This document shows, in pieces, positions 1 through 15,241 of a DNA stretch of 64,000 nt. The stretch is taken from the NCBI RefSeq assembly GCF_028583425.1, contig NC_072793.1, positions 171,779,681 to 171,843,680 of the forward strand. The letters are read 5' to 3'. The translations under genes were made by a program, and so were the position numbers. The notes below the pieces were generated by a model that saw nothing but the letters and a program-made list of their open reading frames with translations, did not search any database and was not told the DNA's origin. Each line of letters starts with the position of its first letter. Within the stretch, counting starts at the first letter, position 1. The stretch is from Eublepharis macularius (lineage: Eukaryota; Chordata; Lepidosauria; Squamata; Eublepharidae).

Positions 1-200
1 ACGCTCTCACTGCAGTCTCATGAAAGTCTCTCGCACTCGGTTCTTGCTGCAGCTTGGCTGCCTCAGTTCTGCTTCCACTGCAGACCTCCAGCTTGCTTTT
101 GGTTCTCCCCACAGGACACTCCTTCACCTCAAATCACTCTTCAGAAATCACTTCTCGCCTCAAAAAGTCTCTCCTTGGAGACGCCTCCTCAGATGGACAA
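1..200 (+). repeat. Partial copy of an unclassified ~390-bp interspersed repeat
   Basis: This stretch matches the right-hand halves of the copies at 53,802-54,195 and 55,228-55,620. They share a run of Cys-, Leu- and Ser-rich codons, including the stretch around 'ggttcttgctgcagct', and the ending near 'aaagtctctcc'. The left half is cut off by the window edge. I do not recognise the family; it has no visible coding capacity. Confidence 0.55.
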
Positions 201-689
201 AAAATAAACCCAAACACCCAAAACGAGATTGATTGCACTTTAGCCAGGATTGGAGACAGGCTTGCTGGAAGGAATTATTGGCCAGAGAAAGACAACGCTT
301 GAAACGAGCCAATACAAAAGAAACCGGCAAAGCTCGTAGCCGACAATGCCCATACCTCCGAGTATTGCTTTCAGTTGACAACACCGGAGGAATTTCTACG
401 ACCAACGTTTAATTGTGTGTTTGAAGAAGGCAACACATACAAATCACTGAATAACCAATTCAAGTCCACCAAGCATTTTGAATGAGAAAGAGAACTATGC
501 GACTGGTTATATGTAGTGTAACGATCGGAGGATGTTTCACCCAGTAAATTGAATGGGAAAGTGGACGATATGAGTGTTTATATGGAGTAAAATTGCAATA
601 GACAGACACTGTGTGGTATATTACATTGTTATTGACAAGTGATATATGTATAGAGGGGGTCTGAACGAACCCGTTTTACCTCCTTGAGC

Positions 690-690
<1 letters not shown>
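201..690. other. Intergenic stretch, nothing recognised
   Basis: I see no exon, known repeat or regulatory signal here. It contains only short open frames without family resemblance. It lies between the partial repeat at the window start and the conserved 3' flank of ZNF-1. Confidence 0.4.
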
Positions 691-5691
<5,001 letters not shown>

Positions 5692-8041
5692 GGCGGTTCT
5701 TCTCCCTTCACCACACAAAGGAGGAGGGAATGAACACATCAACAGTGTCTTTTCGATGCAGTCTGGTAGAGAAAGAAAGAGGGTGGGAAACCCTTTTTGC
5801 TACACACAATCCCTCTGTGTGAGTCCCTTGAGGGAACCTCTGTCTGGATTGGCTTTGGGGCACAGCTCGAGAGACTGCATTTGATCTAGGATTGCCTGAA
5901 ATCTCTCCCCCCTCCTCCTGCTTATCCATTCTTTTGAAGGGTGGACCCCCCCCTTCCTTATCCATCCACCCCCTTCCCATCTTTTAAAAGGTTCTTCCCA
6001 ATCTCTGCAAATCCATTCCAGGCCAAGGAGTTCCTGGCCCTGCCCGAAGCCACACTACTCGCTTCTCCTGGCTGAGGGAAGCCAAGCCTCTCTGGCCTGC
6101 CCCACAGAAGTGGCTGAATGAAGTGCAGGGAAGGAGGTGGCCGAGCCTGAGGTGACGGGATGGACAGCCTGACTCGAGGCGGCAACTGGGAGACGTGGGG
6201 AACAAATTAGCCCCCCCCATCAAGTATCACATTTGTGTGAGTCCCCCATTGATGCTGCTGTGCAGATTTAGTCCAAGGGCAATGGAGCTTCCACAGGGCA
6301 GTTTTCCCCACATTTTCCCTGCCCCAGACTCCCAACAGTGCCCTCCATACGCACACACTGGGGAGTTTTCAGTTGGTTTAAAAAATCGGCAATTGGATAT
6401 TGTTCCAACATTATAAACTGATAAAATGAAACATAATATTCAAGTGCTGATGACCCCCCCCCCAAAAAATAGACCCTCCCCTTCCAGCCTAATGGGAGGA
6501 GAAGGGGAAATGGCTTCCATTTGGGATGAAACAGGGGGAGGTGAATTGGCAGCCATTAAGGCTTGCTTGCAAACTTGAACTTGACAACAAAGCAGGTTTG
6601 GATGAGATCAGAGAAAAGCTGAGGAAACTCTGGGATGTCCTCAAAAGCTCCATGATACGGTTGGGAAGCATTAAATTTGGCAAATAATCCCCTGGAAAAG
6701 GCCTAACACATCTGCTTCAATTTCCTCAAACCGCTTTAATACTGAGGAAGAAGACTTCCCCAGAAAAACCCCCTTTCTTCTCTGGTTCTGTTTGTGTGGA
6801 GTTTCCGAGGGTCAAGAGCCACAGTCTCTGTCCCCCACTTAACACTGCCCTTCTCAGCTCCCTTGGGCCTTCCTTCAGCACCTCTCCTGAAAAGACCCCG
6901 CCCCAAAAACCTCCCTCTTAGCCCCCCCAGTCCTCTCTCCCCTCCTGCATATGTGCCCTCCTTCCTCCCTTCCTCCTCTTAACTTTCCTCTCTCCTTTCT
7001 AAAAGTGCCTCTGAAACCACTTGAGCCCTTCCAACCCCAAAAGGAACTGGGTTCAGATCCCGCCCAGGAGCCAGCTGCAGGGAACTGTACTGGCTCTGCC
7101 GAATGGGGCCAAGCAGCTCCCTCTGGTGGGGACCCCCGGTGTGGCAAGGTGAGAACAGGGGGAGAGGGGTCTCTCACAGACACATCTTGCTGCTTGCTTC
7201 CCTCTTCCTTTCTCTCTGCTTTGTTCTTTGCATTGCAGCTAACCCCGCCCCCCCTCACCAGATTCCCTCCCAGCCATTCAAGCAGCAGCCCGGGAGACTC
7301 CAAGGCCGCTTCTGGGGAGGGGGGGCGGTCAGGATCAGACTTTCTCCCATCAACCCCCCCCCCCCCTTGCTTCTCTAAGCGGCTTGTTTGGATTCTGCAC
7401 CTCAAGCCTTTGCAGGGCTTCGTGGCTCTCTTAGATGCAGAATCGAGAACTGGGAGGGATGGGAGATGAGACACTTTCCGCCTGCCCCACGGAACCCTCC
7501 CTCTTTCTCTCTGCTGTGGGCAGCCCCTCGCCATACTTTCCCCATTCACGGCCCCTTTGAACTCACCAAATCCCTCCGTTCCACCAGCAGCAAGGAGACT
7601 TGTGCAGAGGGGAGGGGGACAGCAAATGGCTTTCCCACAATCTACCCTCCCCCCCCCATGTGCCTCTCTAGGACTACAGCGCTCTCTCTTTAACCCTTCA
7701 GCAGCATTTTGGCAGTTTAAGGGACTCAGGAGAGACAATGGGAACACAGCATCTGAGGAAAGGGCAGATAGAAGTTACCCAGCATCAAATAAATATGATA
7801 TCCCACAGCAAGAGATCAGCCTCTATTGCTGTTTCAATGGGATACTCTCATCCCACTCTGTGGGTTTTGATTCTGTGTCCAGAGCACTTATCCCAACCCC
7901 AGGGGCAGTTAAGCCAGTCTGGGGCTCTCATTCCAGACCCAGAGAGGTTTTCACTAAATCAGGTCCACGATTTTATAGCCTGGCAGCCAGGAACATCGCT
8001 GACCCAGGCACTGCAAACCAGGACGACATCAGATTTGATTT
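5692..8041 (-). repeat. Conserved upstream block of the unit, copy 1 (promoter/5' UTR candidate)
   Basis: It lies upstream of the ZNF-1 start exon and is homologous to 30,562-32,955 and 47,621-50,324 in the same order. It is GC-rich in parts with long C runs (about 6,455 and 7,355). The promoter and untranslated first exon of the gene are probably here, but I cannot fix a start site. Open frames in it (for example 6,875-7,747 on the minus strand) are not conserved as proteins between copies. Confidence 0.55.
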
Positions 8042-8290
8042 TAGTTGTTTATTTACATTATTTATAGTCCACCTTTCTCACTGAGACTCAAGGCAGATAA
8101 CACCGTGCAATTCAATATTCAGTAAACAATAGAACAGGGTACAGATTGCAGATATTTCAATGCAAACAAAAATTTGGTCCACTGCTTGAACAATCAATTT
8201 GACATGACTTAATTACATGGAAAGGAACATACTTACAATAACAAATAATACACAGTACCCTAGTCTATGCTCCCTATCACTTTATCAAAC
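8042..8290 (-). repeat. CR1/L2-type LINE 3' end, copy 1
   Basis: On the minus strand this reads as the common squamate LINE tail 'gccttgagtctcagtgagaa' followed by a 'ggtggactataaataatg' end. It is present at the equivalent place in units 2 (32,956-33,190) and 3 (50,325-50,560), so the insertion is older than the unit duplication. Only the 3' end survives. Confidence 0.55.
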
Positions 8291-8418
8291 TATGGTTCAA
8301 GAGCAAGTCCCTGAACATCTGGGTACTCGGACCGCTGGGGTTTACATGAGACTCGTTCTCACCCATTCCACTTTGGAGCTACCTGGCCAAATTAATCCTT
8401 TTTGACAGTCCATCATAT

Positions 8419-9017
8419 TGTCGCCCGAAGGCGGCTGGGCCAGACGGCCAATGCCTTCCTGCCTCAAACCACAAGAAGAGAGACCGAGACTTCGAGCGGT
8501 ACAAGCTGCTGCTTTATTAAAGTACATGGGCCCGTGGGTGCCAATAAGGAACCCAAAGGCTTCATGAACACACATTTTTATAGACTTCAAATCACTACTA
8601 ATAATTGACAGATTCTAAGCATCCTATCCCCGTCCGCAGTTTCCCTCTCCCTTTCCCCATAGGCTGAGGTACTTGGGAGTTACACCTTTCCGGTTTTCGC
8701 CTAAAACTCCGCCTTAGTTTACATCTCCCATTACTTTGATGGCGAAACCCCCTACTCATATTTGTTTTCTACCATACATAGGCTGTCACACATTAGCACA
8801 CACACACATCTCTTCTAGCTTAACCACAGAGAGACCTAGTTTTCGCTTTACTTCCTCAACTATATGTCTGCATATATCTATTTTTAAATGATTGAAACCA
8901 CCGGTTTCCTTCTAAAAGCTAGCTAAAGGTTGATTACATATCTTTGGTTAAGATACTGGTGGGTTCTGAGACAGAAGAGAACAATATAATCTTTTTGTTT
9001 TCTGGTCCTGGTCTACA
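8419..9017 (-). mobile_element. Solo LTR of an endogenous retrovirus (599 bp)
   Basis: On the minus strand it begins TGTAGACC and ends GGGCGACA, giving the TG...CA ends of an LTR. It is flanked by a perfect 4-bp target duplication ATAT (8,415-8,418 and 9,018-9,021). A polyadenylation signal AATAAA lies on the minus strand at 8,513-8,518, leaving a U5 of about 94 bp. Units 2 and 3 lack it at the matching point (near 33,765 and 52,148), so it inserted after the duplication. No internal region remains. Its family is not clear, and it does not match the LTRs at 10,373. Confidence 0.8.
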
Positions 9018-9021
9018 ATAT

Positions 9022-10368
9022 AGATGTGGCAGGCTTAGGTCAGATGCCAATATGCCATTGCTCATGATGAATTTTTGGGACCCCTGGACTTTTGTGCATG
9101 GCTGTCCACTTTGGAACGTCTGGAGACCCCAGGACAAGTGGGCCAGGGGTTAAGAACTTCTGCTGGGAACAGGCTTACAAGAAGCAGAGCAGCAGGAGGC
9201 TCCCCCTTCTCCCTTCCCCGCACAAATTTCCTGCCCCTCCTGCTGCACCCCAGCCTTTAACCTTCATCCAAATACAAATGATAAGCAAGATCTCTTTTCT
9301 ATTCCTCTCTCTTGCAGCTGTGTTTACTCCTCCCATGCTTGTTTTAAGGGAATTTTTTTGGCTTTGCACAAATCTGTTCTCTGGTGCAAGAGAGGACATG
9401 AGGAGAGGGGGAAGAGCAAGACTGGAGGGAAGGGGTTCACCGTCTGCTTCCCCTGTCATTTCAACTGAATTTTCTGGGGTAAAAGTTTTGAGAGTCAAGG
9501 CTCACTTTGTCTAATGCAAAGGAGAATCAAGATCCACTTGTAACACCCCTCCCACCTTTGAGTCATGAAAGCTTGTATCTTGGGAAATTTTGTTGCTCTT
9601 TAAGGAGACTCAAAGTTTGTTCAAAGAACTGATCAAGGGCAGCTCTCATGATAGGATGCAGTGATCTGGTAGTTATTAGTCTTGCCGAATCTCTTGTTGG
9701 AGATCTTGCAGAAGTTTGGTATCTTCTCAAAAGGAAGCAAGAACAATGGCAAAAGTACCACAAAAGAAAAAAAAGGGGACCATTTGCAAAAAGTGACCAT
9801 CAGGGGAAGCTTCAAGGGCATCATTGTTATATTAAATATAAATCCCCACATTGGCAGAGGAGACCAAGAGGACACCGTCAGGTGATAAGCAACCATCATG
9901 ATTTCTGCCTCACAAATTGGCAATTTGTTTGCACAAGTGCCAAATGACAACTTAATAATCTACTATTTCAAATACCCTATTGCCATATCTTCAAGACTGG
10001 TAATTATCGCCTTCTCCGATACTCCTTTCTCGCCTTTCCTCCCTGATTTTCTGAGTTACCCTTATATGTATGCTGTGTATGGTTTTCTGTATGTTTGCAT
10101 TTTTATTTCTCTTTTAATAAAAAAACATTTCTGGTTGAACAGCTGCCACATTTACTTGAGAGTTCTCCAAGGGAATCATCCCATAAACAAAAGTGGAGAA
10201 TCCCAGTTATCCTCTCGCTTGTCTCATTTAACATTAAAAGGTAAAGATGCAAACACCGAGTCATTACTGACCCATGGGGGGGGCGTTGTGTTCAGGATGT
10301 TTTCTTTCACGTTAAATCCCCCTATTAATTAGAAGTCTGACTATTTGGGTAACAGGGTAGGTGCATGG
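9022..10368. repeat. Spacer block of the unit, copy 1
   Basis: No gene recognised. Parts match 52,150-52,290 and 53,360-53,700 (unit 3) and 38,470-39,240 (unit 2). The match continues into 'gtttgaccgg'-free but clearly alignable sequence around 10,085-10,200, near the 'aataaaaaaacatttctggt' stretch. A Lys/Arg-rich open frame at 9,648-9,947 has no family resemblance. Confidence 0.5.
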
Positions 10369-10372
10369 AAAG

Positions 10373-11753
10373 TGTTGCCAAGTAGGCCCCCTCCCCTGCT
10401 TTGAAGCCTGCTATGAACTGTGCTAAAGTTTCCTGCGTTGCTGTTTTACTGCTACACCCAAAGACTGCTGTGCACGTGTGTGTATTCTGATACACGTGTC
10501 AGTTTCCTGCCTGCGTGTCAATTACCCTGCTGCAATAGACTGTGTAGTTTACTGACTCCATGTTTGGTTAACTGCACAAAGGACTCTCTTCCTGGGCAAG
10601 CCCTGCCCTGGCCTGTATCTGGAATTCCCAGTGTGTGTTTGGACTGTGTTCCCCGTGCCTGCTTTGCCATCTGCCACGGACCGTGCCTGTTCCCTGCTTT
10701 GGACTGTGTTTTAAAGTGTTGTTCCCGCTGCCTCCATGGAAGCCTGCCTCATATGGGCCCAAGCCGCTGCTAGCAGCCGGGCGCCTGCCGGGGAAACCTC
10801 CAGCGAGCCTGGCTAGGCGCTCCCTGGTCAGTTCCCGCCTGGAGCCTCCCGCGGGCCGGTCGCCGAGCTTGCCCTCGCTACCGGGCAGCCTGCTATCCAG
10901 CCTTAGCTATGCCCAGCCGGCATCCATGTTCTCAGGCAGCCAGAAGACCCTGGGAAGAAGACTGCTTTGAGAAGCCATTTCGGCGAAGCGGGCACACCAC
11001 GTCCGCAGCGAGAGCCCCTCGCCCCGCTCTGCATATCTTAGGAGCCGCCCCGGAGAAGAACTAAGTGCCGACCATCCCAAGCACTTAGAGAATGCATCTC
11101 AAAGAAACCTCCGCATTCCAGAGCTGATGACATCAGGACAAGCCCTGTCCGCTGGAACATCCTTTCAGCCCACTTGGATTTCCCCCTCCCTCTTTTGTCC
11201 CCTCTTCCTGAGGTGTCACTTATCACAATCTGATTACCAAAGTGGCCCATCCAAGCCATTCAGTAGCCCATTAGACCCTTTGTTTTAATCTGTGAGAACC
11301 ACCAAGTACAGCACCAGCCCCAGGGTACGTTTTGGGGTATTTAAGCTGGTCTCCCAGACCACTCGGTGCCTCGGCCATTCCTATCCAGACTTCCTTGCTG
11401 TCCGTCTGTGGTCCCAGTGCTGGCATTGGGCCACCCTCGCTGCTGCGTCTCTGCTTCGCTCCAGGATAAGTGAGTATTCCCCCTATCATCGTTGGGAACC
11501 AGCTAATGCGAACGTCTCTGTATTTCATACTCTATGTTTCTTAGACCTTGTATGTTCTTGTATGATTGTGCAAGCTAGGCTTACGCTACACTCAATACAC
11601 GTGTTTGGACCTTACTCCTTGTCTGCCTCTTTTTCACTAGAGTGTCTGGGATCGGGACCTCCGTAAACATAGGTTATGATCCTCGCTTAATATTAATAGT
11701 TACAGACTGCTACAGCTAATTCCCCATTATAATAAAGAGCAGTTCTGGTAACA
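10373..11753 (+). repeat. 5' LTR of the endogenous retrovirus
   Basis: It starts TGTTGCC and ends GGTAACA. A TATA-like 'gtatttaagc' at about 11,337 suggests transcription starts near 11,365. AATAAA at about 11,731 lies only some 17 bases before the LTR end, which implies a long R region and almost no U5. A GTGAGT at 11,470-11,475 is a possible splice donor inside R, as used by foamy viruses (inference). Confidence 0.92.
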
Positions 11754-11759
11754 GTTTAC

Positions 11760-11778
11760 TGGTGGAGAATGCGGGCAT
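11760..11778 (+). promoter_or_regulatory. Primer binding site, tRNA-Ala type
   Basis: TGGTGGAGAATGCGGGCAT begins six bases after the 5' LTR. It is the reverse complement of the 3' end (with CCA) of the vertebrate tRNA-Ala(AGC) type ending GCATTCTCCACCA, as I remember that gene. Most retroviruses use Pro, Lys, Trp, His, Leu or Phe tRNAs, so Ala is unusual. Confidence 0.7.
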
Positions 11779-12336
11779 AACCCAGTTCGTGTGAATACAC
11801 GTGAGTCGACACGCGTGTCTTCGGCGAACTGACTTAGAGGAAAATTTTCCAGACCTCAGTGTAAAGAGCGCAATTTAGCTCAGGGAATTAAAAGTGTGAG
11901 TGTGTGTGGCTCTAGCGAGCATTTCTATCTTGTGGGTTGGCTTTTCCCCATTTCCTCCTTCAGCCAGCTTTGGACTACTTGCCTTTTGTGGTGCACCGCG
12001 AGGCCCTCCAGCCGTTATAACCGGTGTACTGTGGGTGAGGACCTCTGAACTGGTGAAGTTCCTGGCCACCTTCCGGGCCGCCTAAACGCGTCTATGTGGG
12101 TGGGATCCCAGAAGTAGGCTCTATAGATTTATATATATCCTGAAGCAGCACATATAAAATTCTTTTCCGCCCTCCCCCGTCTCTCCTAAGTCCGTCCAGA
12201 CCCCGCTCCTGCCAGCACTTAGGCTTCTATCCCCGCTCCGGAGGAAACGTGAAGGGATTGTTAGTCCGTTCGTTTAGTTAGCTTTGGGAATCTAAAGCCA
12301 GGTTCCTGAAGCCCCGCGGCAGCCGGCCGCACCGTG

Positions 12337-12945
12337 CTTGAGAGTTTTAAGTTAGACTCTTGAGCGCTTTTCGCCTGAGAGTTTTAAGGTAGACTCTTGG
12401 GCGCCTTTCCGCTCGCGAGTTTTAAGTCAGACTCGTGAGCACACCTCGCTTGGGAGTCAGTGGGACTCTCGGGCACACTTTTGCTTGGGAGTTGTTTGAA
12501 CTCTTGAGCGCTTTTTCCGCTTGGGAGTACTGTAGTTTTACTCCTGGGCCCTTTCGCTTGGGGACTTGCAGAGGCAGTCCTTGAGCGCATTTAGTCTTTT
12601 GGTCTTGGCTTGGAGACAGTTTAACCGTTTGTCTCTGAGCACGAGGCCTGGGGACACTTTGAGTTTAGTTCTTGGGCAGAGAGCTTGAGAGCATTTGCAG
12701 CTTCTGAGCAGAGGCTTGGAAGCACTTCGGTTCCTGAGTATAGGCTTGGGAGCATTTCTGGTTGCCTGAGCAGAGGCTTGGGAGACCCCCTTAGTAGCAG
12801 TTCCTGAGCAGAGGCTTGGGGACGCTTTTTGGTTTTCCGAGTAGAGGCTTGGGAGACCCCTGAGCTTTGGCTTCTGAGCAGAGGCTTGGGAGCACTGAGC
12901 GTTTTTGGTTCTTGGGCTTAGAGAGCTTGAGAGCACCCTCTGAGC
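12337..12945 (+). repeat. Two degenerate tandem arrays in the retroviral leader
   Basis: The first array (12,337-12,595) has about seven ~37-bp units built on 'gagttttaag...gactcttgagcgctttt'. The second (about 12,600-12,945) has about eight 40-60-bp units built on 'tgagcagaggcttgggag'. Both are imperfect and contain no long coding frame on the plus strand. They lie between the primer binding site and gag, where packaging and translation-control signals usually sit. Their role is unknown. Confidence 0.75.
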
Positions 12946-13255
12946 CAGTAAACTTTTCCTGGTCCCGTGGCTTGTAGGCAAGCTTAAAACGGGAATAGGA
13001 ATTTTCCTTCTCCCCCGGTGGAGAAGAGCCGAGTGTAGAACCCTTAAAAATCCCCTTGTGAACCTAAAAGTAGGACCCTTAAAAATCACCCCTGGTAAAA
13101 ACCCTTGAGGACCTGAGGGAAGGATAAACCTCCCGAAAGGGACATAGAGAGGAAGAAGTTGTTAAAACCCTTGAGCAGCTTTAATCGCCCCACCCCTGGT
13201 GTCGCTGGTCCACTCTTTAACCTCCCCCGAGATCAGCCTTAAACTAAAAAGTAAA

Positions 13256-15241
13256 ATGTACCGGGCAGCCCCCACCGTGCCCCGCCTGGAGAAGTGGCTA
13301 GTTAAGAAGGGAGATTGCCCCTGGGAAGCCGGTTCCTTCAAGGGACCTGACCCGCTCCAAATAGTTAGAAGCGCCTTCCAGGATTTTTGCGAGAAGGAGA
13401 AACCCAGGTCAAGTAAGAAGGATAGGTATGGAGCTTGGGCACTTTTCACCGCCCTACAGGACAGCGTGTCCCTAATTAATAAGCTACAGATAGCTCAGGA
13501 AGAACAGGAACAGGAGATAGAAAAGCTAAGGAGAGAAAAGAAGGAACATGAGGAAAAAGCAGCCGAGTGGCGTTCAGAACGCGTTAACTTCATGCTGGAG
13601 AAGCAGGGACTAGCCGCTGCCCTCCAGGACGCCCAGCACAAGGCTGAAGTAGCCACCGCTCGTGCCGATATGGCTGAGCACGCAGTAATTGAAGGACAAG
13701 AGAAAATTGCAAAATTAACCCATGCTGCCCAGTTCATGGCAGAGCAGAAAGTCGCTAAGATAGCCGCAGCAGACCACTCCGCTTGTAAGAGGGAGCTAGA
13801 GGCCCTAAAACAGCACCTGGGAATGCAGCAGGCCGTAATTTCCGCCGTGCATCCCGCAGCCCTCTTGGCCCTCCCCGAAGGTAGTACCGACAACTGGTCA
13901 CCCCCTTCGCCCCAGCCTGCGGAAGCCCCACAGCCCCTCCATCCGATAGCTACCAAAGAAATAGTCACCACAGACGATGATGGCAGGAAGACAGACCGAA
14001 TAGTTAAGGAGACCCGCAATTGGAGGCCCGATGAGCTCCAAGCCATAGCGGACCGCATGGGACCCCTGAATCGAGACTCAGCTATACAATGGTTTGCACA
14101 CGTGACCATGTCCCAGCCCTCCGCCAGTGGCTCCGATGTAGCTCAGCTGGCTCGCCATTGTGCCAGCCCCGAAATAGTCACCTCCCTCAACGCATATATT
14201 TCTAACCGGAGACTAGCCACTCGCAGTCAGTATGGTGCCATGAAAGAGTTGTGCGCCTTCCTGTGGCCCACCAAGAGTTTAAAAGCCCTGTATATTGCAG
14301 AGTCTCAAAAACCCGGAGAGGATCCAGAGGCATATTTAGCCAGGAAACAGCTCCTAGCCGAACTAGCAGACGAGGTAGATTTAGATTTGAGCGACATGCC
14401 GGACTTCGACGACTTAGAATTCAGGAGGGCAGTCATAGATGGACTCAACAGCACCACTCGCCTAGCCCTAGCAGGAGTCGAGCCCGGGAGCATTACATGG
14501 GGAGAGCTGGAATCCCGCATCAGGAGCATTGCTGGCCTGTTGCGAGAGACCGGCGCCATCCGCCATGTGAAGTCCCCGGCCTCGCGTAGAAAGGAAAGCG
14601 AGCCGATTAGTGCAGTTACCTATGCCAATCATGGCCCCCACTCTCAGTACCGACCACAGGGACGCAGCCCGTATCCGGAGGCAAGGGGAGGAATCCTGAG
14701 GGGAAGGAGCAGTAGCTTTAACCGGGGAAGAGGACCGAGGGACTACCGTCCGGGAGTTTCCTTTGCGCCTACCCCGAGTTACAGTTCCTCCTCCCAGCCG
14801 GGACCCCACGAGCCCCGACTACAGGATGCACCCATAGCCCCTTCTCACTCGCGAGCATCGCACCCGTACCACCATCAGGTCTACCCGCCTCCAGATCAGT
14901 CTAATGCTTGGGGAGCATCGCAGGGCGACCACGAGGGCTACCGGGACCGCGGCAGCACGCCCCAGTCCAGGGACTCCCTCCGTTGGGAACTATGGATGCG
15001 CCTCAAAAACATTGGAGCGAACATGGAGCTCTTCGACGGAAAGCCCACGTCCGTTCTAATGAAGGCGATCATGGAATGGGAAGACCAGCAGCAGCCCCCA
15101 GTACCTCCGTCGGCGCCCCCTTTGCCGCCGGACCCTCCCTTCTCGAGTCCCCCGATAGCTGCGGTTCGGGAACGCCCGAGCCCCAACAACCCCTTTAGAG
15201 GAAGCGCCGCTTCCACCGATCAGGGTGCAGGATCAGAATAG
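13256..15241 (+). CDS. gag: Retroviral gag
   Basis: The open frame starts at the first in-frame ATG (13,256) and gives about 661 residues. Upstream in-frame codons back to 13,199 lack an ATG. Residues about 70-190 are strongly heptad-like and rich in Glu, Lys, Gln and Ala, predicting a long coiled coil. Residues about 330-480 look like a capsid domain and contain a major-homology-like KPGEDPEAYLARKQLL. The C-terminal part has an Arg/Gly-rich segment (around nt 14,650-14,760) and then a Pro-rich tail. I find no CCHC zinc knuckle. Coiled coil plus Gly/Arg-rich nucleic-acid-binding segment without a knuckle recalls foamy-virus Gag. It looks open throughout. Confidence 0.85.
   Translation: MYRAAPTVPRLEKWLVKKGDCPWEAGSFKGPDPLQIVRSAFQDFCEKEKPRSSKKDRYGAWALFTALQDSVSLINKLQIAQEEQEQEIEKLRREKKEHEEKAAEWRSERVNFMLEKQGLAAALQDAQHKAEVATARADMAEHAVIEGQEKIAKLTHAAQFMAEQKVAKIAAADHSACKRELEALKQHLGMQQAVISAVHPAALLALPEGSTDNWSPPSPQPAEAPQPLHPIATKEIVTTDDDGRKTDRIVKETRNWRPDELQAIADRMGPLNRDSAIQWFAHVTMSQPSASGSDVAQLARHCASPEIVTSLNAYISNRRLATRSQYGAMKELCAFLWPTKSLKALYIAESQKPGEDPEAYLARKQLLAELADEVDLDLSDMPDFDDLEFRRAVIDGLNSTTRLALAGVEPGSITWGELESRIRSIAGLLRETGAIRHVKSPASRRKESEPISAVTYANHGPHSQYRPQGRSPYPEARGGILRGRSSSFNRGRGPRDYRPGVSFAPTPSYSSSSQPGPHEPRLQDAPIAPSHSRASHPYHHQVYPPPDQSNAWGASQGDHEGYRDRGSTPQSRDSLRWELWMRLKNIGANMELFDGKPTSVLMKAIMEWEDQQQPPVPPSAPPLPPDPPFSSPPIAAVRERPSPNNPFRGSAASTDQGAGSE

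Noticed and set aside
6875-7747. 290-residue minus-strand open frame upstream of ZNF-1
   Set aside because: The homologous blocks at 30,562 and 47,621 do not keep the frame, and the composition is low-complexity Gly/Arg/Pro.
9648-9947. Lys/Arg-rich 99-residue plus-strand frame
   Set aside because: No family resemblance and not preserved in units 2 or 3.
10420-11666. Open frames inside the LTRs
   Set aside because: They occur identically in both LTRs because the LTRs are identical; none resembles a known LTR-encoded protein.
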